Source: Clostridia bacterium
GTDB taxonomy: Bacteria > Bacillota > Clostridia > Christensenellales > CAG-1252
Reading direction: 5' to 3'
Length of the DNA: 6,130 nt
Assembly (NCBI GenBank): GCA_017615515.1
Contig: JAFZZX010000208.1
Location: forward strand, 1 to 6,130
Shown here: positions 5,926 through 6,130 of the stretch, one piece after another
How the letters are laid out: each line of letters opens with the position of its first letter
Numbering within the stretch: the stretch's first letter is position 1
Notes under the pieces: model-generated
Seen by the model: only the letters and a program-made list of their open reading frames with translations
Databases searched by the model: none
What the model was told of the DNA's origin: nothing
Program-made: the position numbers and the translations under genes

Positions 5926-6130
5926 CACGCCTTGCCTCCTTTGGGTGCTTTCTCGGTGCGGCGGGTCAACGCGTTGCCCAAAAGCATCACGACGAAGACG
6001 ATCACGAGCAACACGAAGGAGAGCGCCGAGCCGTAGCCGTAGTCGCCGTAGGTATTCTCAAACAGCGTCGCGATCTTCGCGCCGATGACCGTCGTATTCA
6101 TATCGCCCATCATCTTCGTGATCGCGTAGG
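5925..6130 (-). CDS. potB: PotB, spermidine/putrescine ABC transporter permease (C-terminal part)
   Basis: Only the last 67 complete codons are in the window; the gene continues past the right edge. The visible protein begins YAITKMMGDMNTTVIGAKIA. It continues through an NTYGDYGYGSALSF segment, matching the last periplasmic loop of PotB (the family's WPFGSALS stretch), and then a final membrane helix at about SFVLLVIVFVVMLLGNAL. It ends in a short basic tail (RRTEKAPKGGKA). This is the partner permease of PotC. Its TGA stop shares one base with the potC ATG, so the two subunits are translationally coupled, as expected for a 1:1 channel. The promoter of the operon and the ATPase gene potA are expected upstream, outside the window. 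Confidence 0.88.
   Translation of the reverse strand, partial: YAITKMMGDMNTTVIGAKIATLFENTYGDYGYGSALSFVLLVIVFVVMLLGNALTRRTEKAPKGGKA
5935..5940 (-). promoter_or_regulatory. Ribosome binding site of potC, inside the end of potB
   Basis: AGGAGG (5940-5935, minus strand) lies within the last codons of potB. It is 9 nt from the ATG at 5925 and 6 nt from the GTG at 5928. Together with the TGATG stop-start overlap it favours the ATG start and coupled re-initiation, but it does not exclude GTG. Confidence 0.7.

Overview
The window looks like a chromosomal segment of a moderately GC-rich, low-GC-type Gram-positive bacterium, most likely an uncultured gut Clostridia lineage. This is inference. It rests on strong AGGAGG-type ribosome binding sites, a lipoprotein-type PotD, a YetF-family membrane protein, a PepV/Sapep-like dipeptidase and the typical potB-potC-potD order. 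No rRNA, tRNA, CRISPR array, insertion sequence or transposase gene was seen.

Layout, left to right: a small Cro/C1-type (XRE) regulator on + (19-228) in a stretch of clearly lower GC; a non-coding stretch holding copy 1 of a structured repeat (351-474); an AEC-family permease on - (474-1406); its promoter; copy 2 of the repeat (1538-1665); an M20 dipeptidase on - (1664-2977) with its promoter; a YetF/DUF421 membrane protein on + (3070-3780), divergent from the dipeptidase; a shared hairpin terminator (3790-3815); then the 3' part of a spermidine/putrescine ABC transporter operon on -: potD (3840-5048), potC (5089-5925) and the C-terminal end of potB (5925 onward, cut by the window edge). PotB and PotC form the membrane channel and PotD delivers the polyamine. 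The ATPase PotA, if it keeps the usual order, lies beyond the right edge.

The most interesting signal is the pair of repeats. Their 108-bp cores align without gaps (360-467 against 1549-1656, 87 of 108 identical by hand count). They fold into the same two helices in exactly the same register, and about seven base pairs differ between the copies while staying complementary. That pattern points to selection on structure rather than on coding. In both copies the outer helix begins at the stop codon of a minus-strand gene. I cannot name the element.

A second signal is that both of those minus-strand genes (AEC permease and dipeptidase) have a perfect TATAAT exactly 6 nt before the ATG and no Shine-Dalgarno sequence. 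This predicts leaderless mRNAs. The other four genes whose start regions lie in the window have clear Shine-Dalgarno sequences.
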